The notes beneath the pieces are model-generated. The model did not search any database. It was not told where the DNA came from and worked only from the letters and a program-made list of their open reading frames with translations. Below, in pieces: positions 11,046-22,481 of a stretch of DNA of 64,000 nucleotides. The position numbers and the translations under genes are program-made. The stretch's first letter is position 1; every line of letters begins with the position of its first letter. The stretch is from Malus domestica (taxonomy: Eukaryota > Streptophyta > Magnoliopsida > Rosales > Rosaceae): assembly GCF_042453785.1 (NCBI RefSeq), contig NC_091671.1, positions 30,905,001 to 30,969,000 of the forward strand. The letters run 5' to 3'.

Positions 11046-11363
11046 CTTTTCCAGCCTTGGCAGCACCTGTCACACGCACACTCAGCTTTGCGGAAATTAT
11101 GGGCATTCTGTCGAAGACTTCTGGTGAAGTAGAAAGCACATGAGTCTTACTGTTCAATCACCCACTTCCCACACGCAATAGTAGCTCATGTGTATCACAG
11201 ATAACTTTGCCAAAGTTCTCTGCCAAAGTTGAGCACGTGAAGCTTGCAGCTTCCACTACATCGCTCTGACCAAGACGGGTAAAAGAATAGCAAAGAAACA
11301 GCACTAACAAAGTTTAGACACATAAATTTTGAAGGTCTAGCTACCCCATATTATTACCCACAA

Positions 11364-11930
11364 GGGTAAAGGAACAGTATCACTGCTGGATAATTGGAAA
11401 GTCCCTGTGTGTCAACCTCTGTGCTTCGTGGCAAGGTAGACTACCAAACATACCCAACCTTTACTCACATTCGAGAAAACACTCCCAACAAGATTGCTTG
11501 CTCCAAAATCGAAGAGGCACCGTCCTCCGAATCTCGAGAGCCAGACTCCCAACATGACTACTTTCTCAAAAATCGAAGAGAGGGTAAAGGAACAGTACCA
11601 TTGCTGGATAATTGGAAAGTCCCTGTGTGTCAACCTCTGTGCTTCGTGGCAAGGTAGACTAGCAAACATGCCCAACCTTTACTCACATTCGAGAAAACAC
11701 TCCCAACAAGATTGCTTGCTCCAAAATCGAAGAGGCACCGCCCTCCGAATCTCGAGAGCCAGACTCCCAACATGATTACTTTCTCAAAAATCGAAGAGAC
11801 ACCGCTCTCCGAATCTCGAGAGCCAGACCCCCAGCATGATTGCTTTCTCAAAAATCGAAGAGACATCGTTCTCCGAATCTCGAGAGCCAGATCCCTGATA
11901 GGATTGCTTGTTCGAAAACCGAAGAGGCAA
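11364..11930 (+). repeat. 218-bp duplication followed by about 65-bp repeats
   Basis: GGGTAAAGGAACAGTA starts a unit at 11364 and again at 11582 (period 218), both running through TCAACCTCTGTGCTTCGTGG to AAAATCGAAGAG. After the second unit, CTCCGAATCTCGAGAGCC recurs near 11741, 11807 and 11872. The AAATCGAAGAG motif links this array to the one at 10.8-11.0 kb. Confidence 0.8.
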
Positions 11931-13323
11931 CACTTTCCCAACTACAAGAGCCGGATCTCCTTGGATAAAGCTGTCTGTAATCTTCACACGCAACATCAGC
12001 TTTCCACATACCACAGACCACTTTTTCAAAGTGCTCTGACAGGGTAAAGGAATAGCATTACTACTTGTTGTTAAGGAGACTCCTATATATGTCAACATCC
12101 ATCCCCAACGGACAGACAGACCTGCAAAAATGCTCAACCCTTCCTCATATATGAGAGGGCACTCTCAACGAAGCCTTTCGAAATATTCAGCTTTCTTTCC
12201 CCCCGATAATACCTCTGCAAACAAGTTATACTAGAGCAAGAATATCTCATATCATCAGGGTTAAAAGCAAGAGTATCCCATATCATGCTTTTTCCCTGTC
12301 TTTTCATTTGGCCTTGTTCTTACCTGCAAGACAAGGAGAAAGAGAGCAATCAGTCAGCACTTGGAATCAAGCTTCCAGCCAGGAACTGACTGCCTGGAAC
12401 TTACTTACCTGGCATTGCTCTCGAGTACTCATCTTCAACATCTTATGCTTCCAGGGAAGATACCGCATCTGCCTGAGGAACAGATAGGGCAAGTGAGAAG
12501 GATACAAGGAAGCATGTGGAGACAAGCGTAACAGCACACGTGCCGATACATCCATTACTCTGTCAAAGCAAAAGTATCCCATATCAGTAGGGTCGAACGT
12601 ACTCTAGATTTGATGGACTTGTTTTGACCCTCAAATTCTTCAGTCGGCCTTATACTCTGGAGGAAACCAGAAAACCCTCCAGCTCAGTTCAAGAATAAGC
12701 CTGTGGAAAGTTACTTCTTCAAAAGCAAAAGTATCCCATATCATCTCTTCTCATTTTTCTTCTCTTTATCCTTCATGCTGCCTGCAAGATAGGGAGAATG
12801 TGAACAATCAGCCGGAGCTCTGATTGCTTACCTTGTCTGTCACCTCTTTCAGCAAATCCCCTAGCTCGGCAACTTGAGGGACTCCTACTACATGGTTTGT
12901 ATCGCGCTTGACCAAGCCTGAAACTACAAGTAAGCTTCAAGTGAAATTGATACATTACCTTGTGCATCTCCACCAGTTCAAGATACCACCCCTGGATGGA
13001 GGAAGAGTACTTCCAGAGAAGATGCCACATCTACCTATGAGACAGATAAGGCAAGTCAAGACGATACCACATTCCGATACTTAGAAGTTTCGTGATTACG
13101 AGATCATTCTCCCACAATATTTCCTAATGTCATTTGTACTAAATCATTCACCTGTACTCACTAAAGGAAAGCTTGAACCTATGTACTTGTGTAAACCCTT
13201 CACAATTAATGAGAACTCCTCTATTCCGTGGACGTAGCCAATCTGGGTGAACCACGTACATCTTGTGTTTGCTTTCCTATCTATATCCATTTATATACTT
13301 ATCCACACTAATGATCGGAGCAA

Positions 13324-13951
13324 TCTAGGATATATCGTGCAAGAGAACGGAGAATTAGAGAGAGACCGTTTTCGCTACCTAGGATATATCGTGCAAGAGA
13401 ACGGAGAATTAGAGAGAGATCTCAACCATAGAATAGAAGTTGGATAGATGAAGTGTAAGAGTGCATCCGGCGGGTTGTGTGACCGTCGTAGGCCACTGAA
13501 GCTCAAGGGAAAATTTTATAGGACGGCAACAAGGCCAGCGATGTTGTATGGCACAGAATGTTGGGCGGTGAAGCATCAACACGTACACAAAATGGGTGTG
13601 GCGGAGACGAGGATGCTTCGTGGGATGTGTGGGCACACAAGAAATGATAAGATTGGAAATGAGGATATTCGAGGTAAAGTAGGAGTGGCCGAAATTGAAG
13701 GAAAGATGAGAGAAAATCGGTTCCAGTGATTTGGACATGTGCAAAGAAGGCCTACTGACGCTCCGGTTCGAAGATGTGACTACGGGACAGAGGTTCAGGG
13801 CCAAAGGGGTAGAGGTAGACCTAGGAAAACTTTGGAAGAGACTCTAAGAAAAGACTTAGAGTACTTGGTTCTAACGGAGGACATGACACAAAACCGAGCG
13901 CAATGGCGTTCTAGGATTCATATAGCCGACCCCACTTAGTGGGAAAAGGCT

Positions 13952-13983
<32 letters not shown>

Positions 13984-13995
13984 GCTTCTTACATG
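13324..13995 (+). mobile_element. LINE (RTE-like) 3' fragment, second copy, with (GTT)n tail
   Basis: This encodes the same reverse-transcriptase C-terminus as the 9.24-kb copy ([20 protein letters not shown] and onward). It starts slightly further upstream with RYLGYIVQENGELERD, which is itself present twice (13328 and 13380), a 53-bp tandem duplication. An in-frame stop replaces the Trp of RLRWFGHV (TTCCAGTGA). The copy ends GGGAAAAGGCTTTGTTG followed by a (GTT)n run to about 13985, the terminal microsatellite typical of RTE-clade LINEs. It is a dead, 5'-truncated copy. Confidence 0.85.
13951..13985 (+). repeat. (GTT)n microsatellite, LINE 3' tail
   Basis: About eleven uninterrupted GTT units directly follow the LINE 3' sequence GGAAAAGGCTTT. 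Confidence 0.9.
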
Positions 13996-14099
13996 TCCGT
14001 TCGCCAGAGCGGTGTGGTTTAGTTCTCCGTTTGGTCTTTGGTTGTCCGGGAGTATTCGAATACTGCTTAAGGTTGGTTGCTTGTGGTGCTAGAGACTAA

Positions 14100-15707
14100 A
14101 GAGGTGGACTTTGAGTTGGCTTGTTTGATTATGTGGGGCATATGGCAAGAGAGGAACTCATGGGTGTGGAGGGGTTTCAAAGCGTTACCTATGGTCGTGT
14201 AGCAGAAGGTCTCTTCTTGGTTATCATCATTTCAGGCAGCGAATTGTGAACCTATTAGGAGGGGGTACTGCCCACTCCACGGTGGTCTCCTCCTAGTCAA
14301 GGGTGGGTTAAGATTAATACGGATCAGGGTCGGCCCAAGCCCAGTGTGAGCAGGGCGACCTTCCGGGGCCCAAAAAATTGGGGAAATCAAAATTATTAGG
14401 GTAGTATATTTATATATGTTTTTATAAGAGTATAAATTTATAAAATTTGGTTTAGTGACAAAGAAATTTAATTAGAACTTGTGGTTTTGTTGTTTAAAGT
14501 TAATGAAATGAGGAGGTCTTTGGTTCAAAACACCATGGATGTTTATCTACATTCCAATTTTTACAAATATTTTGCATAACTGTATAAATTTATAAATTTG
14601 GCTAAATGATCAAGAAGTTTAATTAGAAGCAATGATTTTTGTTATTTAAAATTAACGAGAGGTCCTAAGTTTGAAATGCTATGTGCATGTTTATTTTTTT
14701 CAATTTTTACAAATTTTTGTTTGGTTGTTAATTTATTTACTAGCTAGTAGTTATGTAGGTTGCTATTTTTAAACATATGTTCCAATTCAAGTCTAATCTT
14801 CAACAAAGAGTAACGCGTAGACTAACTTTTTAGACCAAATTTGCAAATAATATTAAGTGTCATCAAAAGGTTTAACTTAGTGTTCATTCATTACTTATAC
14901 GTATCCTTGAAAACTCGAAATCATTATTATTATTTTAGTCTTATATATTGACGAGGTTAGTAAATAAGAAAAAATATCTCACGATTTATACAAAAACACT
15001 TTAAAAGTTCAGATGGAAAACAAAACTCATAATCTATCTATTTATAAGCCCGAAGTTTTTTGGTTTCCTTCTCTCGATACAAAATAAATTAGTTATTCCG
15101 TGTTTCTAATTTATTGAGTTTGAAGTGTTTTTCTAAATATAATTTTATCGATGTCTTGCGTGTGAAAACAAATATTTTTTTTTTTATATGAAGTGAGGGC
15201 ACATTTTTTGGCGTCGCTCCAGGGCTCAAAAATCTCTGAACCGGCCCTGATATGGATGGGGCGGTGAAGGGCCATACTAATATAGGGGGTGTTGGAGTGG
15301 TGTCGCGGGACTGGAGGGGAGGATTTTTAGCGGCAGGGGAGCAACAATTTTCAGGGGTTACTTTGGTGCCGCTCCTGGAGCTGTTTGCAGTGCGGTATGG
15401 TTTGCAGGTAGCACAATTGCAAGGCTTTCAACAGGTTGTGGTTGAAAGTGATTCGCAGAAGGTTATTGCAGTTCTTAATGGGACCTATGCAGATTCATCG
15501 GCTTTAGGTATGATCGCGGAGGATGTGTTGCAACTAGCTTCCAACTTTTCTAGGGTGAAATTTATTCATGCCTCTCGTTTATGTAATGGGGTTGCCCACC
15601 ATCTTGCTAAGTTTGCTTTGTCTAGTAGCAATAATCTAGTTTGGATTGAGGAGCCTCCTACTCTCATTCATGACCTCCTCCTCCAAGACATATGTAACTC
15701 AAAATGA
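14100..15707 (+). pseudogene. RNase H-like domain (non-LTR retroelement type), split by a hAT element
   Basis: The 3' part (15258-15707) reads DGAVKGH, GGVGVVSRDWRGGFLAAG, LELFAVRYGLQ, VVVESDSQKVI and ASRLCNGVAHHLAKFAL. This is the RNase H fold seen at the C-terminus of plant L1-type elements (RVT_3), with its D-E-D-type acidic positions. The 5' part (14100-14324) reads CLIMWGIWQERNSWVW and, near its end, RWSPPSQGWVKINTD. It has a stop (MVV*QKV) and a one-base shift before the WSPPSQGW segment. Removing 14325-15249 and one 8-bp duplication joins INTD to GAVKG in frame. It is a dead fragment of an older retroelement or a retroelement-derived gene. Confidence 0.8.
14325..15249. mobile_element. 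hAT-like non-autonomous element (925 bp)
   Basis: The left end CAGGGTCGGCCC and the reverse complement of the right end CAGGGCCGGTTC are hAT-type terminal inverted repeats. Flanks ATACGGAT (14317-14324) and ATATGGAT (15250-15257) are an 8-bp target duplication with one mismatch, the hAT length. The interior is AT-rich with no transposase. It interrupts the RNase H frame at the codon of the first catalytic Asp. Confidence 0.82.
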
Positions 15708-16857
15708 GTTTAGTTAATCAATACAATGCTTCCTTTAAAAATTTAAAAAAAAAAAGAATAAGTCATCATTTTCTTAAAAGTATATGAATGTCTTCGAATC
15801 AAATTAATTTTTCTGAAAAAGAAATTTATATGAAAATAAATGATTCCATTTATAATATTTATACAATGAAATGACACATTAGTAGGAAATGAGAACTTTC
15901 CTCCTTATCCTCTTCAAAAAAAAAAGAACTTTCTTCCTTATTTGAAATATCATGGTAAATCAATTATTTTTTAAGAGATCGATCCAACAAATATTTCCAT
16001 TTGAGGGACAATTCTACGGACCACACTCTTCATTGTTTTTTTTTTATGATTATTTTTGGGCAAAAAATGTATTTTAATGATTCGAATCATCTATCTGTAG
16101 CACTTGTTGATTTATGAAGTTTGACGATCAAAATAGAAATTTCCGGTTATTTTCAATTATTTGATATTTTTCTTGATTTTTCTATGACATTTGTATATTC
16201 AATAGCATTAGTTATTTTCAAATTGAGTAGGGCCTATTTGGAACGACATTTGTAAGAATTACTTTTGTTCATAAGCGCTTTTAACCGAAGTGCTTAAGGT
16301 CAACTTCTAATAGAAAACCAAACCCATAAGCAATCCAAATTGGCCAAATTTATGTTTTTTCAAACCAAAATAAAACAAAACCCAATATTCGCATTTCTCC
16401 TGTCGATATCTTCCTCTATGGGAATGAAACAAGTTAGAATTTGAGCATCCAATCCAAAAGAAAACCGGATAACCATATTTCTCCTCTAAATAATCTTTTT
16501 AGGAAGGACAGTTTTACATATTTCTGCCAAATGATCTATTTGAGTTGGGGCTTTTTGGAGCCAAGTATTTGTGCTCATAAACGCTTTCGGTAAAAATGCT
16601 TTTACTAGAAGCATGTTGAAATTTTGATTCAAAATGCAAACCGAGAAGCAGTCCCAAACACATTCCCAAACAAATTATGAAACAGGTTAGGATGCTAGCC
16701 TTGGGTGCCGCTTGGTTGAGAGGCCAAAGATCTCTCAAGCCTTTGATCCAAGGTTTCTGTATCGACCAAAAAAGCAATTAACTTCTTTGATAGACAAACC
16801 ACATTGTTAATTTGCTCACTGAGATCAAAAGGGTGGGTGGTTATCAAAACATGACAT
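15708..16857. other. Intergenic, AT-rich; possible degraded foldback element
   Basis: No gene was seen. Between about 16229 and 16690 the ends TAGGGCCTATTTGGAACGAC and (reverse complement) TTTGGGAATGTGTTTGGGAC are weakly inverted, and AAGCGCTTTTA/AAGTGC motifs occur on both sides. This may be a degenerate hAT-like MITE. The rest shows nothing recognisable. Confidence 0.3.
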
Positions 16858-17858
16858 TGTTTGGGCCCAAAATATTATTTTGGGCCGAGCTAGGAATTGT
16901 TCTCAGCCCAATAATCTTCTTCTAGAATTATCATGGGCCGTCCAGTCATTGCAGGTCGTCCAGTTAGGATAGGCCAAATCCTATTGTAGGATGGATTGGT
17001 TTAGATAAGGATGGAGTAGTCGAGACCTAGTGCAGTGAGGAGTCTTACGAGGCTAAGGATGTTGAGACTTAGAAGATGAATCTGGTTTAATGGTTAACTT
17101 GGTTCAAATTCCTTTTGGAATTAGGATTGGCCGAAACCTAATTAGATTAGGTTGAGAAGTTCTAATCCGAGTATGATTTTAGCCCGGCTATGAAGGGTTT
17201 CACTACTATAAATAGAGGGGGGAGCATACATTCAAAGCCCCTCCAATTCAACACACAAAACTACCCTGCGCAAACTCTCGCTCTACGCGAAACCTCTTAA
17301 CAACCTTGAGATTTTTATTTTCTTTTTTTCCGCCAACACATCTTCAGTTTGGATAAACAACACTGTGAAGGTAACCGGCGACATCTTTAGTTTGGATAAA
17401 CAACATTGGAGTCGTAGAATCAGCCGATCAAGGAGCACCTTCAGTTTGGATAAACAACACTGCTTTGAGACCGGCTGGTTATTTATCCAAGTCTCGGTCG
17501 ACAAGGATTTTTGAGTCCTTGTTGGTAGAGGTCATCTCATCAGTCTTCTCGACGAAGTGAGGTGTTACTAGGTTACTACATTCGGCACATTGAAAGCCGA
17601 ATTTGATATTGAGCTTCGCAAAACTAGCAGCCTTGTCTTCAGGGTCTATAACTCGAAGGCCGAGATATGTTCCTTCCTCAGCCGCAGTCGCAAGATCAAG
17701 AAGTCAGCAGTGCGCACAACGCCACATCAACATATTTGACTCCCTGAGTGAGCTTGGCCGACGAGTTGGCACGCCCCACACACAACCGAATGACGTAGTT
17801 AGCTTATTAATTACTCGGCCTGAGCGCCACGTAGGCTTGGTAGTTTTTAAGGTCAACA
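16858..17858 (+). repeat. Putative 5' LTR with TATA box and three internal repeats
   Basis: Begins TGTTTGGGCCC and ends GGTCAACA. TATAAATA at 17207-17214 is followed by AGAGGGGGGAG, and transcription would start near 17240. The motif TTTGGATAAACAACA occurs three times (about 17349, 17391 and 17442) at roughly 45-50-bp spacing, a likely LTR-internal repeat. The partner LTR is absent, so the ends rest on sequence character only. Confidence 0.5.
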
Positions 17859-18304
17859 TTTTTTGCACGCCTAGTGGGGCACAATGCTAAAGTTATGAAG
17901 TTCATGACCATTGAGACACATTCATTAAAAAAGAAAACAGTCATAAGAAAGTCAACGACCAACCTTTCAGTCCAGAACCCAGGACAATATGACTTGTCAC
18001 AGGCATATAATCCTTCTGTTGCCACGACATCTGAGGCCACAAGCGTGACACGCTGAGAAAAAGAAGTTAATCTCGGCGGTCAGCCACGTGGTGCAAAAAT
18101 TCCTAACAAAACCAAAGGCGTTTTCATTGAAAGGATAGTTGAGGATTGCGATGAGGATGGTGGTGAAGGCTCTGATCCACTAACTAGGTCGTTTCTTCAG
18201 GGACGACTTGAAGAGCAATCTCGTTTCTTCGGGGACGACTTAAAGAGCAATCTCGGCAAGTTGAACAGATATTCAGCAGAGAAGTAAAAAACATACTCGA
18301 GGAG

Positions 18305-19571
18305 ATGCGTGATAATAACGCTATACAAAATAGATGGCTTGAACTATTGGTTAATAAAGTCCACGAAGGTGGACTCGCCGATGGTTCCCAACAACCTCCA
18401 CTTAAAAATAATCTGTTACCCACGATACAGGTCGAGACAGGATCTGCTCGGCTCAAAACAATCGACTTGGAAAAAATAGGAGGATCAAGCAGTAGATCAG
18501 ACAGATTCGACCAGAAAACAAAAACGGCATCGGTTAATGTGGTCGAGATCCAAAAAATGATTGATTTAGCCTTAAAGAAGGGGCTGAAGTTTACAAAATT
18601 CATTCACCCATATCCAGCCTTCTTGGAGAAATTCGAATACCCCAAGGGATTCAAAATTTCGGACTTCAGCCTTTTTGTTGAAGAATCATCCCTATCGTCA
18701 TTAGAACACGTAACTCGATTCATGGCTCAATGTGGGGACTTTAACAGCGATTTCCATAAGCTACGATTGTTCAACTTCTCACTAACCAACTTAGCCTTCG
18801 CGTGGTAAATCAACCTCCCGCTGAACTCCATCCAAAGTTGGGAGGAATTAGTCGAAAGTTTCACGAACAGTTCTATCGTCTAGGGATGGACGTATCATTA
18901 CCTTCCTTGGCCATGATGGCTCAAGCCTCTGATGAATCACCAATGGAATACCTTACGAGGTTTAAATCGGCCAGAAATTGGTGCCGAGTACCTCTCCCTG
19001 AAGTAGAGTTCGTTAGGCTCGCTCTAAACGGCCTGGATGTGGAGTACAAAAGAAATTCTTGGGGGTAAACTTTCGAGACATGCACGAACTGGCTCAACAT
19101 GTCGAGCAATATGATTATTAGCTTTGAGAAAAAAAGATCTCGAAGCCTCAATCCCGAGGAACGATTTACAAAAACCCTATGGTCAGTTATGCATCGGCTG
19201 AAAGCGAAGAATCTCAATATGCCAGTATTGACGCGACCAAAATAGTAATCGATAAACCATATGTATGCAAAGCATTGGCCCATGCTAATCTCAAAGATGC
19301 AAAAACCCGCTCGGCCTCTGAGGAAGCTGTCGTCAAAACAACAAAAGTCTATACTTTTGACATCACCAAGGTTGATGCCATCTTTAATCAGTTGTTATTC
19401 GCAAAGATCATTAAGCTTCGACCATGGCATAATATTCCTAAGGCTGAAGACTTGAAAGGAAAAACTTATTGCAAATACCATAACTCGAACAAACATACGA
19501 CAAACAACTGTGTCGTATTTCGCGATGCCATTCAAAGTTGGATCGATAATGGTAAGCTCAAGTTTCCCTAG
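18305..19571 (+). pseudogene. Degenerate gag of the truncated gypsy element
   Basis: The capsid-type region reads YPAFLEKFEYPKGFKISDFS and LTNLAFAW, then a TAA where Tyr is expected, then INLPLNSIQSWEELVE, a frameshift, and FHEQFYRLG with MEYLTRFKSARNWC. A later stretch (19179-19571) reads KTYCKYHNSNKHTTNNC, the CCHC-like module of this gag type. At least one stop and one frameshift separate the blocks, so no complete gag protein can be made. Confidence 0.75.
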
Positions 19572-21109
19572 AAACAAATGGGTATTGACACCGATCATTT
19601 CCCTACAGTGATGGTAAGCATGGTAGATGCTCATCTACCCAAAAACAAAGGAAAAGGAAAGGTCGAGTTCATTCCAATCCAATTCATCCCAAAACAGAAC
19701 TCTTGACCACTATTAAAGATTGATTTGTTTTCAAATGAGTTGCCCAAAGACTTTTCAGGACCGACTATCGTCGAGTCCATGTCAGACTCCAACGTAGAGG
19801 AAGCGGACAGACCGATGGTTTTGTATAGTCGGTGCAAAGCAAACGTTATCTTAACTGAGCCAAAGGATAAGCCAATTCGAGCTACAATACCAGAACAGTC
19901 ATCCACGGCCGCAATGATACCTCAAAAGGTGTTTGGCGCAGGCCAATGCCAGAAATTTTCGATTGGCTTGGTCCTCAAACACAGAATGACAGGCCACCTT
20001 CAGCCAGACCGCGACTCGACTTCGACGCACCGTTTTATAATGACGATTATTATGCGCGCAACTCCAATAGTTCGAGTTCATCCGCAAACCAGAAACCTTC
20101 AAGCCACCTGAGCCACGCGACCAACGTTGGTATAGTTATAACTCTTCTACCGGCATATATACCGCACTGTCTAAATCGTAAAAACTCCAGCGCCAACAAA
20201 TAGACTGCATGGCTTACCGACATGCGGCCCAGGCTACCTCAGCTACCAAATGGTAGCCAAAAGAAACAGCAGGTAGCGAAGATGATCGACAACCTCTGGC
20301 AATCATGGCCAAGTTACTTCAAGGAAAAAAGGTGATCAATCGTGACTTTGAAACCATAATTGAAGAATCTGATAATCGCATCAAACTCCTTCTTTAGCCT
20401 GGGGAGATGAAAGATCGATTCGAGCACTTCAGAAATGAAGCAGAAGGTTTGAAAGATCGATTCGATTCCATTACCCTCACAAGAACCATTAATTAAAGTC
20501 CAACGAAATCTTCACCCACCATTCCTCGGCGAAGCTTTGAAATACATGCGGGAGTTTCACAAGAAGCATTCCGCTAATGACCTATACGGCTTACCAAAAG
20601 CTTGCCAAGAGGCTCTTGACCTGGCACTAACTTACCCTGATACCGAACAGATCATCTAGAAGACAACAGATCCGAGGATGAAAGCCAAGTTCTAACATAT
20701 CCGTGAAGCTCGAGTTCTCGGCTTCGAGGTTGAACCATATACTGGTATAGATACTGCCGAGCTCACTTTCTCTCTCGAGAACCTCTAATATATGCGATAT
20801 CATTTTGAAGTTTTTCAACTGTCCCTCTTCGACCTTACAGCTGACAAAAAAGAGCGTGTAACACGTTTAGATACTTACCTGGACACAACGGACACCCTCA
20901 TCGCCTGTCAAGAGCGGACTCGTAAGGCTTCACAAGAGCATAACCAAATCCCAATGTCGAGCAAGCTCAGGGATGACAATCAGGATGAAACAAGTTCGAT
21001 GGATGTACCACAGGAACAATTACTCGCTGAAGCAGAAGATGAACAAGCAGAGGATACCCAATAGTAGGATGCCTCGCCCGAAAATCCACAAGACGAAGAT
21101 CACGACCCG

Positions 21110-21922
21110 ATGGGCCCTTCGGTTCTCAAAAATATGGAAATCAACATGGTCCACGTTTTACCCGTTGAGTTTCAACCAACCACGTCCCAACCAAATTTCC
21201 TGGATGGTGACGTGGTTGCTGAGGAAGCAACACAAGTCTACTTCATCGCCACCGAGGTGACCGAGCAAGTAAGCAAAGAAAATAAACTTAAGGCAACTCT
21301 TGCCGAACTGTTCCCCCGCTCTTCTTCCGTTAATCTTCAACATTTAAATCTGTTATATGTTACAACTCATATTAAAGGCTATCTGGTCTCCAAAATCTTT
21401 GTCGACTGTGGAGCGACGATCAACATCATGCTCGTTACTATCATGAAGGCATTACGTCATTCCAATGACGAACTCATTCTATCAGGGGTCACCATGAGCA
21501 GCTTTGTCGATGACAAATCCCAGACCAAGGAAGTGCTTCCGCTGGAAGTAAATATCGCAGGTCGTAATCATATGACCGTGTTTTTCATAATCAATTTGAA
21601 GACCAAGTATAATGCATTGCTCGGTCGTGGCTGGATCCATCAAACGAGCAGCATCTCCTCGTCGTTATATAAAATCCTCATCTTCTGGGACGATAAATCA
21701 ATCGTGGTTCATCCGGGTAATAATCAGTCGTTCGAGGCTAATATGATTCAGGCTCGCTATTACGACAATCACGTCGGCTACCTTACCTTGCAAGGTTTTA
21801 ACGAGGAAGGACGACCGACTCAGATCTTAGTTCAGAAAGCCATCGAGGTAGGCGCTGAGACTGTTCACCAGGATTCGGCGAGACTAGGGTTGGCCAACTT
21901 GATTACCGACCCTGATGTCTGA
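21110..21922 (+). pseudogene. Retroviral-type aspartyl protease region of the gypsy element
   Basis: A 270-residue open stretch. IFVDCGATINIM occupies the D(S/G)G(A/S) active-site position with Cys in place of the usual Ser or Gly. YNALLGRGWIHQ matches the conserved LGRxWLH strand after the flap. The frame is open but is the remnant of a larger gag-pol whose other parts are broken or lost. Confidence 0.7.
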
Positions 21923-22469
21923 TACTAAACACAACAGGCGCCGGGCCGTGGTTTCATCCACCATGGAATGACTGCTGGCCCATTAGTATGCCATTTCCAA
22001 GCAACCAAATTCAGGCGTAAACTTAGTAGAGTTTTTGGCCGAAGGAGACAATGGTCCAGTTCTATCACTAGACAAGGTTCAAGCTGCCTCAGCCGAGCTC
22101 GAAGACAGTCGACCCCAAGTCAAGGATCGATAAATTTTTCGACGTAAATCATAATAAATCCCGAAAACAAAATTCTAAATTTTATCTAATCAAATTTTCA
22201 TAACCATAAATCTATTTATTCTCGATTTAACATATTCATATATTTTTAATTTTCAGGGTATTACAGTTATTCATCGATCAGTCATGTCTAACTTGAGGCA
22301 CAATCCCGACATGAATTTCTCCTGCTTCTAATAGAATGTGACTATTCAGGCAGAATGAGGATTGCACAACCGTGCTGAAGAACATCAATGAACGGAAGCC
22401 GTGACACCCATATGAAATCAAGGCTGACACACCACTAGAATACGAGAAGATCCTACATATGCTCCATAT

Positions 22470-22481
22470 GCTCTGATACCA
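22470..22481 (-). other. Primer-binding site (initiator-Met tRNA)
   Basis: The minus strand reads TGGTATCAGAGC, the standard plant retrotransposon primer-binding site, eight bases from the TG...CA LTR boundary at 22490. It fixes the orientation of this element as minus. Confidence 0.85.

Larger units (their letters stand above)
9746..13320. mobile_element. Non-autonomous LTR-retroelement region (LARD/Tat-like), partial
   Basis: This 3.5-kb block sits between two LINE fragments. It contains an antisense frame (9992-10672), a TATA box (CCTATAAAAATC at about 10788-10799) followed by tandemly repeated leader-like sequence, repeated motifs such as GTATCCCATATCAT (12270, 12570, 12725), and an LTR-end-like segment near 13205-13310 (CTATTCCGTGGACGTAGCC, then GGGTGAACCACGTAC). 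No gag, protease, RT or integrase is present. An antisense ORF upstream of a long LTR matches the layout of Tat-lineage elements. I could not find both LTRs or a target duplication, so the boundaries are approximate. Confidence 0.45.
16858..22139 (+). mobile_element. Truncated Ty3/gypsy retrotransposon (Tat-like): LTR, gag, protease
   Basis: A putative 5' LTR (16858-17858; TGTTTGGGCCC to GGTCAACA) contains a TATA box. It is followed by a primer-site-like GCACGCCTAGTGGGGC, then gag (18.3-19.57 kb) and an aspartyl-protease region (21.1-21.9 kb). The sequence reaches AELEDSRPQVKD (22090-22125), which in related elements lies just upstream of reverse transcriptase, and there it stops. RT, RNase H, integrase and the 3' LTR are missing. 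The truncation abuts internal sequence of a second, minus-strand retroelement at about 22140. Many stops and frameshifts make the element inactive. Confidence 0.75.

Noticed and set aside
10754-12137. Many overlapping frames of 90-130 residues on both strands
   Set aside because: They all arise from the 65-bp and 218-bp tandem repeats, which happen to lack stops in several frames.
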